Notes: generated by a model not told the origin, from the letters alone. DNA of 64,000 nt from Bifidobacterium panos (GCF_012932445.1 NZ_JAAIIJ010000015.1:35187-99186), one strand, 5' to 3'; positions 26,408 to 36,040 are shown, counted from the first letter of the stretch. Program-made: numbers and translations.

Positions 26408-28753
26408 ATGGAACAGAGGAAACGCAATCCCCAGTTGGGGTTGCGCAGACTTGTCCCGGTGCTCGTCGCCGCCGTCATGATGGTGCCCACGGTGGCCGTG
26501 GGTGTGGAAGCGAGTGCTGAGGAGCCAGGGAAAGCGGTTGTTGCGTCGGGGGCTCCGGTGCATAGGAAGTATGTTAAGGACAATGGGGACGGCACCTATG
26601 ATCTGACGTTGAGCGTGACTGGTGATTCGCCTGATTCGGTGGGCAAGAAGCGTCGTCCTGTGGACGTGGTGTTGGTCTTGGACAGATCCAGTTCAATGCT
26701 GGAGCGCGTCGACAAGAACAAAACCCGCTGGGATATGGCGAAAGAGGCGGCGACGTCACTGACGCAACGGCTGTTGACGTCTGAAAACGCGAAGCGGGAT
26801 CCCTCGGAACAGGCTCGGATGGCTCTGGTCACATTTGACACTTGGGCGCTGACTGCACTTTTGGGAACCTCCCAGTGGACGACTTCGGCTCAAAGTCTCA
26901 CTGGCTTCATCTCGGCCGATAGCCGTAAACCCAAGCCAGGCAAGGGCTCTAACTGGGAAAGCGCTTTCCAGCGGGCCAATGAGCTGCTGAATGGGACGGG
27001 ATCTCGGCGCAATGTTGATCAATACATTGTTTTCCTGACCAGCAGTGCGCCCACAATGCGCGTCTCTGCCATGGAATACAGAGGGAAGCCACCTGACAAT
27101 GCCCCCGACGTCGATAGGGTGTGGACGGGCGAGAATACCGAAAACAGGCCCGTCTATGGTGGCGGCAATTGCGATGTTGGTTTGCGCTGTTATCGAGCGG
27201 CTGCCAACGAAGCGAAAAAGCGCGGCGCGACGAAGCTCTTTGCGGTGGGGGCCGGTGGCAAGGAAGCGAACGAGGCTGTGAAGAAGTTGGCAGAAGAGGC
27301 GAAGGGCGATTTTTATGACGCAGGTACTCCTGAGAAGCTGTATCAGGCGATTGATGAGATTCTTGTACGACTCCTCGGAATCACCCGCCAGTATTGGAGG
27401 GTGAGTCTCAACGACGAGTTGTCCGAATATGTGACGCCCGTCGAAGACAAGGATGGCGATGAGTTCAGCCCACGCTTGGAGTTCGGCGCGTTTGACGCCT
27501 CGAACGGCTCCGTTAAGGAAACGGACCCGGCGGGGGCGAACATGGAAGCTCGCTATGACAGGGAACGCAGAACGCTGACCCTTGGCTTCAAAGATGATTC
27601 CAAACTCACCCCCGGTGCGACGTATTGGGCGACGCTCACCATCAAGCCGACGCGCAAGGCTCAGGAGGATTACGTCAAGCGCGGCGGCATGTATTCCGAT
27701 GTGGGCGATCCCAATACCGATGCGGATGGCAGGAGCACCAGTTCGGGCAAGCGGGGCTTGCGCTCCAATGCCGAAGGCAAGGCGAGTCTCACCTACGAGA
27801 TGATCACCTGGACGAATGGGAACAGGGAGCCTGCCGAGGGGCAGACGGTGCCGTTGCCCCAACCGGTTATCCAACTCAAACCCACGACGCTGACGCTGGT
27901 GGCCAGAGTTGATAACACGCATGCGGGCAATCATGGGGCCAGCCCTTCCGATTGGAGTTTGTCGGCGCTGAACAGGGACAACGCGGGCGTCCATCCCACT
28001 GTGCCGGCCAAGTCGATGGCGCTGGCACCGGGCGAATCGGGCACTGACAAGATGGCGACGAAGCCCACGCTGGTGGTTCCCGGCACCTACAAGCTTCGGC
28101 AGGAAGCGAACCCCTCAAGCCAATACCCGTACTTCCCCGGCTATGCGGTGGGTAAGTGGTTCTGCGTCGATAACAAGGGCAGCAAGCTCAATTCGACGAA
28201 TCCGTCGGTGAGAGACGAGATTGTTGTCGGAGCGGGGCAGAATGTCACTTGTCTGGTGACCTATACGGCCAAGCCGGGCGGTGTCTCCTGGAGCAAGGTT
28301 GATGAGCACGGCGGTCTGCTCGGCGGGTCGAATTGGTCGCTGGCCGGTGCGGATGGGCGGCCCGGCCTTGTGGCCGACAATGGCGGGCATGACACCGATA
28401 AGACGCCGGGCGGCTTCGCTGTTACCGGCCTCAAGTGGGGCGGATACAGGCTCGGCGAGACCAAGGCGCCCGACGGCCATCAGCTGTTGCCCACTCCGCT
28501 TACGGTCAGTGTGTTCCCGGTGAGTGATGCGGTGCAGGAGCCTTCCTCCTTCATGGTGAAAGCCGGCGACGACGGCAAGATTGTTAATCGCAAGCTCAGT
28601 GAGGGGGCGGCAGTGAAAACCGCCCAACAGTCGGCGAAATCGGCGGGGCTGGCCAAGACAGGCGCCCGGATCGCGGCAGTGGTTGCCGTGGTGCTGTTTG
28701 GTGCCGTGCTCGCAGGCGGGGTTCAGTTGGCACGCAGGGGATTCATGCGCTGA
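26408..28753 (+). CDS. vWA/SpaA-type wall-anchored adhesin, copy 1
   Basis: A 781-residue secreted protein: signal peptide (cleavage near VEASA), the shared lead-in HRKYVKDNGDGTYDLTL, a von Willebrand A domain with the metal site DRSSS (Asp92), a middle beta-rich region, and a C-terminal SpaA/Cna-B domain with Lys in WSKVDEHG, Glu in GETKAPDGH and Asn in VNRK, the residues that form isopeptide bonds in pilins. The sorting signal is LAKTG (748-752), then a membrane helix and an Arg-containing tail. Start at 26408 has AAAGAGGAG upstream. Similar proteins act as pilus tips or surface adhesins; the ligand is unknown and no sortase or major pilin is near. Confidence 0.82.
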   Translation: MEQRKRNPQLGLRRLVPVLVAAVMMVPTVAVGVEASAEEPGKAVVASGAPVHRKYVKDNGDGTYDLTLSVTGDSPDSVGKKRRPVDVVLVLDRSSSMLERVDKNKTRWDMAKEAATSLTQRLLTSENAKRDPSEQARMALVTFDTWALTALLGTSQWTTSAQSLTGFISADSRKPKPGKGSNWESAFQRANELLNGTGSRRNVDQYIVFLTSSAPTMRVSAMEYRGKPPDNAPDVDRVWTGENTENRPVYGGGNCDVGLRCYRAAANEAKKRGATKLFAVGAGGKEANEAVKKLAEEAKGDFYDAGTPEKLYQAIDEILVRLLGITRQYWRVSLNDELSEYVTPVEDKDGDEFSPRLEFGAFDASNGSVKETDPAGANMEARYDRERRTLTLGFKDDSKLTPGATYWATLTIKPTRKAQEDYVKRGGMYSDVGDPNTDADGRSTSSGKRGLRSNAEGKASLTYEMITWTNGNREPAEGQTVPLPQPVIQLKPTTLTLVARVDNTHAGNHGASPSDWSLSALNRDNAGVHPTVPAKSMALAPGESGTDKMATKPTLVVPGTYKLRQEANPSSQYPYFPGYAVGKWFCVDNKGSKLNSTNPSVRDEIVVGAGQNVTCLVTYTAKPGGVSWSKVDEHGGLLGGSNWSLAGADGRPGLVADNGGHDTDKTPGGFAVTGLKWGGYRLGETKAPDGHQLLPTPLTVSVFPVSDAVQEPSSFMVKAGDDGKIVNRKLSEGAAVKTAQQSAKSAGLAKTGARIAAVVAVVLFGAVLAGGVQLARRGFMR

Positions 28754-28868
28754 CGGGCATTGTTTTTTTTGAGGAGGCTGGGCCTGACGGCGGGTTTGAG
28801 GGGGCAAGGGGCACATGTTGCCGGGTTGACAACGGTTTCAAGCCTTTAGGGGTGCGGTCGGCGTTCTT

Positions 28869-28906
28869 GTGGAGTGTATGGGCGGCGGCTTTGATGCCCA
28901 TAGCAT
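28869..28906 (+). promoter_or_regulatory. Conserved upstream module, vWA adhesin copy 2
   Basis: GTGGAGTGTA (28869-28878), 21 bp, ATAGCAT (28900-28906), 52 bp before the start codon; second instance of the module, again followed by a TGCCCATA-like stretch. Confidence 0.5.
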
Positions 28907-28958
28907 CTTGCATGCCCATATAAGTTGTTGGCCTTTATGGCGCAGAAGGAGAATGGAT

Positions 28959-31442
28959 ATGGAACGGAGCGGGCATAGCCCTCGCGTGGGGATTGCGCCG
29001 GTGCACAAGCTGTGGCCGGTTTGCGTTGCCTTGTTTGCCGTCATCGTGATGGTGGTGCCCTTGGTGGCTGGCGGTGTGCGTGCGGCTGCTGCAGAATCGT
29101 CGAGTCGAAGTCGTGAGGTGCCGTCGCCAGTAGGTGTTTCAGGGCTGATAGCGCCCGCGCATCAGAAATATGTCAAGAGCAATGGGGATGGCACCTACGA
29201 TTTGACCTTGAATGTGAGGGGCGATGTGGCTGAGTCGGCGCGAACAGTGCATCAGCCTGTGGATGTGGTGCTGATTTTGGATAAGTCTGGCTCGATGAGG
29301 GAGAACGGAGGCGTCAAGGGGAAGACCCGCTGGGAAGTGGTGAAAGAGGCGGCGACGGTGTTGACACGTCGACTATTGACGCCCGAGAATAGTCGATTGC
29401 CTCATGCCTTGCAGACGCGGATGTCGGCGGTGTTCTTCGATAACACCGCTTATTGCGGCAAATTCCCCTTAGGGAGATGGTCTGTCTCCGCTGAAGAGCT
29501 TATTAGCACTTTTGGCCAGATTGAGGAGAATAGGAGCACCAACTGGGAAGACGGTTTGAGGCTGGGCAACGAGCAAGTCAAAAAGGGGCGTGCCGGAGTT
29601 CCCAAGCATATCGTTCTTCTGACGGATGGGATGCCTACGTTCCGAAATACGCCGATGGGTTATGAAGGCATCGTGCCCACTCTCCAAGAGAAGCCCTCTT
29701 CTTTCCCCAACCATCCTGACTATAAGAACAACGATGGCGCGAGAAGATTGCTGAGAGGCGGCCAACTAGTTTACGGCAATGGTGCTCTTGACTATAAAGA
29801 TCGTTGTTATCGAGCTGCCGTGGATGAAGCGCAGAGGCGCGCTGGCGATGCAAGGCTGTTCGCGGTGAGCGCGGGCGGTGACGTTTCAAACGAAAAGATG
29901 CAGCTGTTTGCAGAAGAGGTCGGCGGCCAGTTCTTCGATGGGAGTAATCCTGACAAACTCCGTGAGGCGTTCGATGATATCGTTCGGCAGATTGTCACCA
30001 CCTCTTGGCGCTATCGGAGGGTTGAGATTTCGGATGAGCTGTCTGAATATGTGATTCATGTTGACGAGGGGAGTGGGGCAAAATACACATGGGGCGCGAT
30101 TGACAGTCGCGGCAATCATGTCTCAGCGGAAGCCGATTCTGCGCTTAAGTCTATGAATGTGTCGTATGATCCGACATCAAAGAGATTCAAGATCGGCTTT
30201 GACGACGGTGTCATGCTCACAGGTGGCACCACATATTGGGCGAAGATTACGGTCAAGCCGACGGATGTGGCTCATAAACATTACGTCACACACGGTGGGA
30301 AATATCCGCACACCGGTGAAGATGGCACCGACGCGCCAGGCAGTCGCACCAGTTCAAATCAACCGGGCTTCCATTCCAACAAGGGCCGAGCGACGCTCAC
30401 CTACATGGTCGTCTCGTTGACCGGCGGCAAAGAACTGGCCGGTGATCAGCAGACCACGGAATATCCGCATCCGGTTGTTCAGATTCGGCCGGCCACGCTG
30501 ACGCTGGCGGGCAAAGTGGACAACACCTATGCGGGCAAGCGTGGCGCCCGCGCCTCCCACTGGAAGCTGTCTGCGCTGGACAAGAGTGGTGCGGGCATCG
30601 CTTTGACGGCGCCGAGTGAATCGGTGGGCGCGTCCGGCATGGATCAGATGGCGACGCGGGGCATGCTGGTGGTTCCCGGCACGTATACGTTGCGTCAGCA
30701 AGCCGACTCGGCAAGTAAGTACCAGCATTTCTCGGGCTACTCGGAGGATGGATGGTTATGCGCCGACGACAAGGGCGAGACGTCGGACTTGCTGGAGAAC
30801 GGCCAAGTCACCGTTGGCGCGGGGCAGAACGTCACTTGCACGGCGAACTTCAGGGCCAAGCCGGGCGGGATTGCATGGAGCAAGGTTGACGAGCGCGATA
30901 CGACGAAGCTTCTGCGCGGGTCGCAATGGTCGCTGTTCAGCACGGACGTGCCTGGCTTCGAAGGCAGGAAGGTGAGCGACAATGGTGAACATGACGCCGA
31001 TAGCGCGGACGGCAGGCTTGCAGTTGCAGACCTTGCGTGGGGCGAATACGAACTTACCGAGACCCAGGCGCCTGAGGGCTATCAGCGGCTGGACGGGGCG
31101 CTGAAGGTCAAGGTGCTCCCCGAGGCTGGCGAAATGACGCAAGAGTCGTTCACGGTGAAGGCTGGCGATGGCGGCAAGGTGGCCAATCACAAGGTTGCTG
31201 TGAAGCCGAAGCCGGCTCCTGCTAAGCCAGTCGTGCCAGTCAAGCCGACTAAGCCCGACGAAGCGCCCAAACCAGCCGAACCTCCCAAGCGGGCTGAGCC
31301 GGCCAAGCCGACCGAGCCTGCCAAGCCGGCGGAGGCACTTGCTCCCACCGGCGCATGGGTGACGGGCGGCGTGGCTGTGATTGCGTTTGGCCTCGCGGCC
31401 GCCCTCGCCGTGCGGCTGGTGCGTAAGTGGATCATGCTCTGA
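28959..31442 (+). CDS. vWA/SpaA-type wall-anchored adhesin, copy 2
   Basis: An 827-residue paralogue of its two neighbours. Signal peptide, lead-in HQKYVKSNGDGTYDLTL, vWA domain with the canonical metal motif DKSGS (Asp108), central beta region, SpaA/Cna-B domain (WSKVDERD, ETQAPEGYQ, NHK), then a Pro/Lys/Ala-rich stalk of about 40 residues, LAPTG (794-798), a membrane helix and a positively charged end. The stalk would lift the domains away from the wall. AAGGAG stands seven bases before the ATG at 28959, which is preferred over ATG 28953. Copy 2 is the only one with both a perfect DxSGS site and the proline-rich spacer. Confidence 0.82.
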   Translation: MERSGHSPRVGIAPVHKLWPVCVALFAVIVMVVPLVAGGVRAAAAESSSRSREVPSPVGVSGLIAPAHQKYVKSNGDGTYDLTLNVRGDVAESARTVHQPVDVVLILDKSGSMRENGGVKGKTRWEVVKEAATVLTRRLLTPENSRLPHALQTRMSAVFFDNTAYCGKFPLGRWSVSAEELISTFGQIEENRSTNWEDGLRLGNEQVKKGRAGVPKHIVLLTDGMPTFRNTPMGYEGIVPTLQEKPSSFPNHPDYKNNDGARRLLRGGQLVYGNGALDYKDRCYRAAVDEAQRRAGDARLFAVSAGGDVSNEKMQLFAEEVGGQFFDGSNPDKLREAFDDIVRQIVTTSWRYRRVEISDELSEYVIHVDEGSGAKYTWGAIDSRGNHVSAEADSALKSMNVSYDPTSKRFKIGFDDGVMLTGGTTYWAKITVKPTDVAHKHYVTHGGKYPHTGEDGTDAPGSRTSSNQPGFHSNKGRATLTYMVVSLTGGKELAGDQQTTEYPHPVVQIRPATLTLAGKVDNTYAGKRGARASHWKLSALDKSGAGIALTAPSESVGASGMDQMATRGMLVVPGTYTLRQQADSASKYQHFSGYSEDGWLCADDKGETSDLLENGQVTVGAGQNVTCTANFRAKPGGIAWSKVDERDTTKLLRGSQWSLFSTDVPGFEGRKVSDNGEHDADSADGRLAVADLAWGEYELTETQAPEGYQRLDGALKVKVLPEAGEMTQESFTVKAGDGGKVANHKVAVKPKPAPAKPVVPVKPTKPDEAPKPAEPPKRAEPAKPTEPAKPAEALAPTGAWVTGGVAVIAFGLAAALAVRLVRKWIML

Positions 31443-31484
31443 CAGACAGAGGGGTAGGGGCTTGGCTTAGCTGGGCCCGAGATG

Positions 31485-31522
31485 AGGGCCGGCCGATTGA
31501 AGCGATTCGATCGGCCGGCCTT
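31485..31522 (+). terminator. Hairpin after adhesin copy 2
   Basis: AGGGCCGGCCGATTGA and TCGATCGGCCGGCCTT form a long G+C-rich stem, followed by TTCTGC. A very similar hairpin (GGCCGGCC core) follows copy 3, suggesting that gene and terminator were duplicated together. Confidence 0.65.
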
Positions 31523-31643
31523 CTGCAAGCTCAAGCGTTTGGCGAAGCGAGCTTTTCTACCTATCGCCAAGAGAGCGAAAGAGGGGCGTCAGCGTTGCAA
31601 TCGCAACGGTTTTGCCTGAATGGGGGTGAGCCGTGGCTTCCCC

Positions 31644-31681
31644 GTGGAGTGTACCGATGCCGTTCACAATGCCCATAACAT
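31644..31681 (+). promoter_or_regulatory. Conserved upstream module, vWA adhesin copy 3
   Basis: GTGGAGTGTA (31644-31653), 21 bp, ATAACAT (31675-31681), 53 bp before the start codon; third instance with the same internal geometry. Confidence 0.5.
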
Positions 31682-31734
31682 CGGCTCTGCCAATACAGTT
31701 CAACTTTTCTGGCGCTCTAGAAGGAGAATGTGAT

Positions 31735-34215
31735 ATGGAACATAAGAATTCCATTGCGGGAATCCGAAGACTCCCGCTGGTTGTCGCCATTGTCGTCGCG
31801 TTGGCGACAGCGGCGATTGCCGATGTGCATGCGACCGCTCAGGAGGCGCAGCAGCGGGTTGGTGGTACTATGTCAGAAGCTACCCTCTCTCTGCCGGCTC
31901 CCGGGCACAGGAAATACGTCACGAGCAATGGGGATGGCACATACGGTTTGACGTTGAGCGTGACGGGCAATTCAGAATCCAAAGCATCCACGGTCATGAG
32001 AGATCGCGAGCCTGCGGATATCGTGCTGGTGGTGGATGGCTCCAGGTCAATGCGTAACGGGCATGTAAGCCCGACGCGGACTCGCTGGCAAGAGGTAAGA
32101 GACACGGCAAAAACATTTGCTGAAGGTATTCTGTCCGAACCCAGAGTCAATGCGAGACAGTCAAAAACGCAAAAACCGCCAAAACCGCCAAAACCGCCGG
32201 AGCGAGTTCAGCTCGCGGCAGTCGTCTTTGGAAGCCAATCCTTGTTTAGCGCGGATCTTGGATCTTCCGCCACAACAATTTACGAATTGTTCTTCAATAA
32301 ACAGCCTGACGACTCGGGAAACTCCAGCATGGGAGCTGCCTTAAACAAGGCCAACGAAATGCTTAGAGGAGGTCGCTCCGATGCTGCGAAATATATTGTT
32401 TTGATAACGGATGGATCTTCCACAACTCCTTCGAATGACGCGGTCTTGGCTGCAGCGAACCAGCGCCCTGAAAAGACGAAGCTGTTTGTGGTGAATATGG
32501 GTGATCCGGGCGGTACAGAGGCCACACAACTGAAACAGCTTGCTCAAGGGGCTGGCGGGTTGTTCCATGATGGTAGAGGACTTGGTGGAGTTGATGCAGC
32601 ATTCCGCAAGATCATACTGGAGGCCACCATTAAGAATCTTTCGTATACCGGTGTGACGGTTACGGATCACCTGTCCGAGTATGTCAAGCCCGTCGGAGAC
32701 GGATCCAACCCGCAGCTTACTCTCGAGGCGGTCGATGGAAGCGGCAATTCCGTGAAAGGCACCGACAAAGCGGCCAATCGGATGACAGCCAATTATGACA
32801 CGGTCACGAGAACGTTGACGCTTGGCTTCGAGCCGGGTACTAAGCTCACGAAAGGTGTCACCTATCGAGTGATGACGACGATTGAACCGTCGGATATGGC
32901 TCATCAGGAATATGCCAGGACGAATGGGCAATACCCGCATAAGGGTGACAGTGACACTGATGCGCCAAACAAGAATACCAGCTCGGGTAAGGAAGGCTTC
33001 TATTCCAACAAGGATGCGGCGACGCTCACTTACAGCACGGTGCTGTGGACCGACGCTAGGGACACGGTCGTTGATTCGCAACAGAGCGTGACCTACGGAA
33101 GGCCGGTTATTCAGGTGAAGCCCACCACGCTGACACTGGTGGCCCAAGTGGACAACACCTTTGCCGGCAGGTACGGCGCGAAGCCGTCCCACTGGAATTT
33201 GTCTGCGATGAATGGGCAAGGTGCTCGCAATCCGATGACGCCGACCAGGCAGGTGATACCGGCGGGAAGCAACGAACCCGACGCGACCCGGATGGCGACG
33301 CAGACCACGCTGATTGCTCCCGGTTCGTATAGCTTGGGATATCAGAAGGGCTTGGCCGATTATCTCTATTACGAGGGTTATGACGCCACTTGGATCTGCG
33401 TTGACGCGAGGGCCGGGGGAACCGGTCTAGTCGGTTCGTCGGGTTCGTCGGATCCGGGACAGCACGAGATGCCGCTGCCTGACCCGAGCGGCGAGCCGCC
33501 GATTCCGTTCAATCCTGATGACTTCCACTTCCCCAGCCACTCTGACACACTCCCGTTCGATGGCGACTTGTCTCCGGGGCCGTTCAGTCCGCCTCGGCCG
33601 GATCCGGTAGCGCCTGATCCAGGTCCAGGCAATAATCTGGTCCTGAACACGGTGGACAACCCGCAAATCACCGTCAAGCCCGGGCAGAACGCCGTCTGCA
33701 CGGTGACCTTCAAGGCCAAGCCGGGCAAGCTGACTTGGCATAAGGTCGATGAGCACAACGCTCTGCTCGGCGGGTCGCACTGGTCGCTGACCAGCACGAA
33801 TGTGGATGGCTTCGCCCCGAAGGCCATTGGCGACAACGGCAACGAAGATGAGGACAAGACGGCTGGCAAGTTTGGCGTTAAGGACCTTATCTGGGGCGAC
33901 TACAGGCTCGTTGAGACCAAGGCGCCTGACGGCTACACCCTGGGTAAGCCGCTTGCAGTCAGCGTGCTGCCGGTGGACGGCGTGATGCAGGAGGGCTCCT
34001 TCTTCACGGTGCATGCCGGTAGTGCCGTCAACCACAAGACCACTGCCGCGGATGCGAAGCCCGGCAAGCCCGGCAAGCCTGACAGGCCCAGCAAGCCCGG
34101 CAAGCCCGGACTTGCCGCCACCGGTGCTTGGGTGACAGGCGGTGTGACTGTGATGATGCTCACTCTTGCAGCCGCAGGTGCCGTGCTGTTGGTGCGCAGG
34201 AAGTTCATGCACTGA
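31735..34215 (+). CDS. vWA/SpaA-type wall-anchored adhesin, copy 3
   Basis: An 826-residue paralogue. Signal peptide, lead-in HRKYVTSNGDGTYGLTL, vWA domain with DGSRS at the metal site (Asp101), a Pro-rich KTQKPPKPPKPPE insert inside the vWA fold, a middle region, a second unusual insert rich in Pro, Asp and Gly (about residues 560-640) before the SpaA/Cna-B domain (WHKVDEHN, ETKAPDGY, NHK), then LAATG (793-797), a membrane helix and a basic tail. Ribosome site AAGGAG is eight bases before ATG 31735. The inserts distinguish it from its neighbours and suggest diversifying selection on exposed parts. Confidence 0.82.
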   Translation: MEHKNSIAGIRRLPLVVAIVVALATAAIADVHATAQEAQQRVGGTMSEATLSLPAPGHRKYVTSNGDGTYGLTLSVTGNSESKASTVMRDREPADIVLVVDGSRSMRNGHVSPTRTRWQEVRDTAKTFAEGILSEPRVNARQSKTQKPPKPPKPPERVQLAAVVFGSQSLFSADLGSSATTIYELFFNKQPDDSGNSSMGAALNKANEMLRGGRSDAAKYIVLITDGSSTTPSNDAVLAAANQRPEKTKLFVVNMGDPGGTEATQLKQLAQGAGGLFHDGRGLGGVDAAFRKIILEATIKNLSYTGVTVTDHLSEYVKPVGDGSNPQLTLEAVDGSGNSVKGTDKAANRMTANYDTVTRTLTLGFEPGTKLTKGVTYRVMTTIEPSDMAHQEYARTNGQYPHKGDSDTDAPNKNTSSGKEGFYSNKDAATLTYSTVLWTDARDTVVDSQQSVTYGRPVIQVKPTTLTLVAQVDNTFAGRYGAKPSHWNLSAMNGQGARNPMTPTRQVIPAGSNEPDATRMATQTTLIAPGSYSLGYQKGLADYLYYEGYDATWICVDARAGGTGLVGSSGSSDPGQHEMPLPDPSGEPPIPFNPDDFHFPSHSDTLPFDGDLSPGPFSPPRPDPVAPDPGPGNNLVLNTVDNPQITVKPGQNAVCTVTFKAKPGKLTWHKVDEHNALLGGSHWSLTSTNVDGFAPKAIGDNGNEDEDKTAGKFGVKDLIWGDYRLVETKAPDGYTLGKPLAVSVLPVDGVMQEGSFFTVHAGSAVNHKTTAADAKPGKPGKPDRPSKPGKPGLAATGAWVTGGVTVMMLTLAAAGAVLLVRRKFMH

Positions 34216-34252
34216 CGGCACATCTGGGCCTGATTTAGCCCAGAACCACAGT

Positions 34253-34298
34253 AAGGCCGGCCGGTCGAATCAAACAACTGATTCGATCGGCTGGCCTT
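34253..34298 (+). terminator. Terminator after adhesin copy 3
   Basis: AAGGCCGGCCGGTCGAATCA pairs with its near-complement across a six-base loop, ending in CCTTTCTT. It closes the adhesin cluster and resembles the hairpin at 31485-31522. Confidence 0.8.
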
Positions 34299-34485
34299 TC
34301 TTATATCCGCAATAATCCAAACAGCCCAAGGCCGAGTGACTTTCGCGCTCAGGGGGGTGTGCGCACCCAGACCGGCCTCATTATTCTTACTGCTCAACAG
34401 GGGTGACATCACACCTGCAAGATGCGCGGCAGACATGTTCCGCGCCAGACCACAAGCACATACAGTAACGACCGAAGGGGGCGAT

Positions 34486-35046
34486 ATGGCAAGTGGTGGA
34501 GGAATGTTCAGCTTGGAGGAAGTAGCCTACTTGAAGGAACTTCCTGCCGTTGCCGAGGCAACACCAAGACGAATCATCTATGCGGAAGATTTCAAGGTGC
34601 GGTGTATGCAACGATACAAGAACGGCGAATCTCCGGTGAAGCTGTTCCGTGAGGCGGGACTTGACCCGGCTCTGATTGGATACAAGCGCATCGAACGGTG
34701 CTTTTCCAGGTGGAAGAGTTCCGATTTCTATAGGGATGATCGCCAGAGAACCTATACCAGCACATCACTGTCCGGGGGATTGTCTGAGATAGCGGACAAG
34801 TCGAGCTCCCTCTCTGGCGAGATGCACCCGCGTGCGATAGCCTTCCCGACCTCTTCACGAAGCGGAGCCATCGATATGCGTGATCTGCTCATCTATCAGC
34901 AGGTGCGGCGCATCGATGAATTGGAACAGCAAGTCGACCGTTTACAGGCGAAAGCGCAGGCATGCGAAAGCCAGACGGCGCAACAGGACGGCGGCAACTA
35001 CGAAAGCCCCGACCGAATGGCCGATTCTTTTGAAATGAATACGTGA
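34486..35046 (+). CDS. HTH / coiled-coil protein of unknown role
   Basis: A 186-residue soluble protein. Residues about 20-85 (YAEDFKVRCMQRYKNGESPV then KLFREAGLDPALIGYKRIER) look like the helix-turn-helix of IS3-type transposase OrfA proteins. After a Ser-rich linker, residues 130-165 (RDLLIYQQVRRIDELEQQVD) form a short leucine-zipper-like coiled coil. There is no catalytic transposase partner next to it and no terminal inverted repeats that I can see, so it may be a domesticated OrfA-like DNA-binding protein. ATG 34486 follows GAAGGGGG; earlier in-frame starts exist. Confidence 0.6.
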   Translation: MASGGGMFSLEEVAYLKELPAVAEATPRRIIYAEDFKVRCMQRYKNGESPVKLFREAGLDPALIGYKRIERCFSRWKSSDFYRDDRQRTYTSTSLSGGLSEIADKSSSLSGEMHPRAIAFPTSSRSGAIDMRDLLIYQQVRRIDELEQQVDRLQAKAQACESQTAQQDGGNYESPDRMADSFEMNT

Positions 35047-35129
35047 GCGAGCACATAGAGTCGGCATAGAACCGGCCCGGCGCGGCGCGTGAACAGTTGC
35101 GCCATTTACAATCTATGGGCAAGCGAGAA

Positions 35130-35948
35130 TTAGACGAAAGTGCGTTCAATCCATTGGAAAGCGAGTTGGGGCCAGGATTGGACGCACTTTTCTATGCCAT
35201 CGGTTCCGTGCCACGCGGTCTCTTCGGTGCCGAGCGCCAACCCGTGGCCGCCTTGGGGGAAGAGATGCGCCTCCACGCTGACGCCCGCCGCCTTGCAGGC
35301 TTGAATGAGCATCAGCGTGTTGTCGACGGGCACGCAATCGTCCGGCATGGTGTGCCAGACGAATACGGGCGGTGTTGCGGCGTCGATGTGCTTCTCGATG
35401 GAAACGGCGTCCAAGGCTTGCTGGTCCGCTTTCTTGTCGCCCAGCAGATGATCGAAACTGCCGCGGTGGGCGAGCGGGCCGGAAGTGATGACCGGATAGG
35501 CGAGCATCAGGGCGTTGGGGCGCACGGCATCCGGGGCGTAGCCGTGTTCGCGCATCACGTCGTCCGAGGCGCTGGTGGCCAGGTTCGCCGCCAGATGGCC
35601 GCCCGCCGAGAAGCCGAGCACGGCGATATGGTTCGGGTTGACATGCCATTGGGCTGCGTTCTGGCGAATCTGCCTCATCGCTTCGGCGGCTTCAAGCAGG
35701 GCGGTGGGGAACACGGACGGCCACACCGAATAACGCAGAACGAACGCATTGAAGCCGGCGGAGAGGAACCGTATGGCGATGGGTTCGGCCTCGCGATCCG
35801 AGGTCATTTCGTAGCCGCCGCCGGGAATGACGAGCACGGCGGGACGTGTGCGCTCCGGGTCGACTTCCTCACTGTTGTCCAAGCAATATCCCACAAACTT
35901 GGCAACACTACCGTCAATACCTTCAATTTCGCGTTCAAAATACTGCAT
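35130..35948 (-). CDS. Alpha/beta-hydrolase (esterase), BD-FAE/acetylesterase type
   Basis: A 272-residue cytoplasmic alpha/beta hydrolase. An oxyanion segment (VIPGGGYEM) precedes the nucleophile elbow GFSAGGH; Asp in MPDDCVPV and His in PQGGHGLAL complete the triad. This pattern matches esterases that remove acetyl or feruloyl groups from plant sugars, but many small-molecule esterases share it. Start at 35948 (AAGGTGGG upstream) is chosen; a longer frame would run back into the glmM promoter. Convergent with the HTH gene, divergent from glmM. No operon partner. Confidence 0.8.
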   Translation of the reverse strand: MQYFEREIEGIDGSVAKFVGYCLDNSEEVDPERTRPAVLVIPGGGYEMTSDREAEPIAIRFLSAGFNAFVLRYSVWPSVFPTALLEAAEAMRQIRQNAAQWHVNPNHIAVLGFSAGGHLAANLATSASDDVMREHGYAPDAVRPNALMLAYPVITSGPLAHRGSFDHLLGDKKADQQALDAVSIEKHIDAATPPVFVWHTMPDDCVPVDNTLMLIQACKAAGVSVEAHLFPQGGHGLALGTEETAWHGTDGIEKCVQSWPQLAFQWIERTFV

Positions 35949-36040
35949 GTTTCCCACCTTACCGTGATGTTCTGTTTTGTAAAAATGTGCGAAATGTCTT
36001 GCCGTGACGCGCGTGGCGAACCCTGTTGGGTACGATGGTG

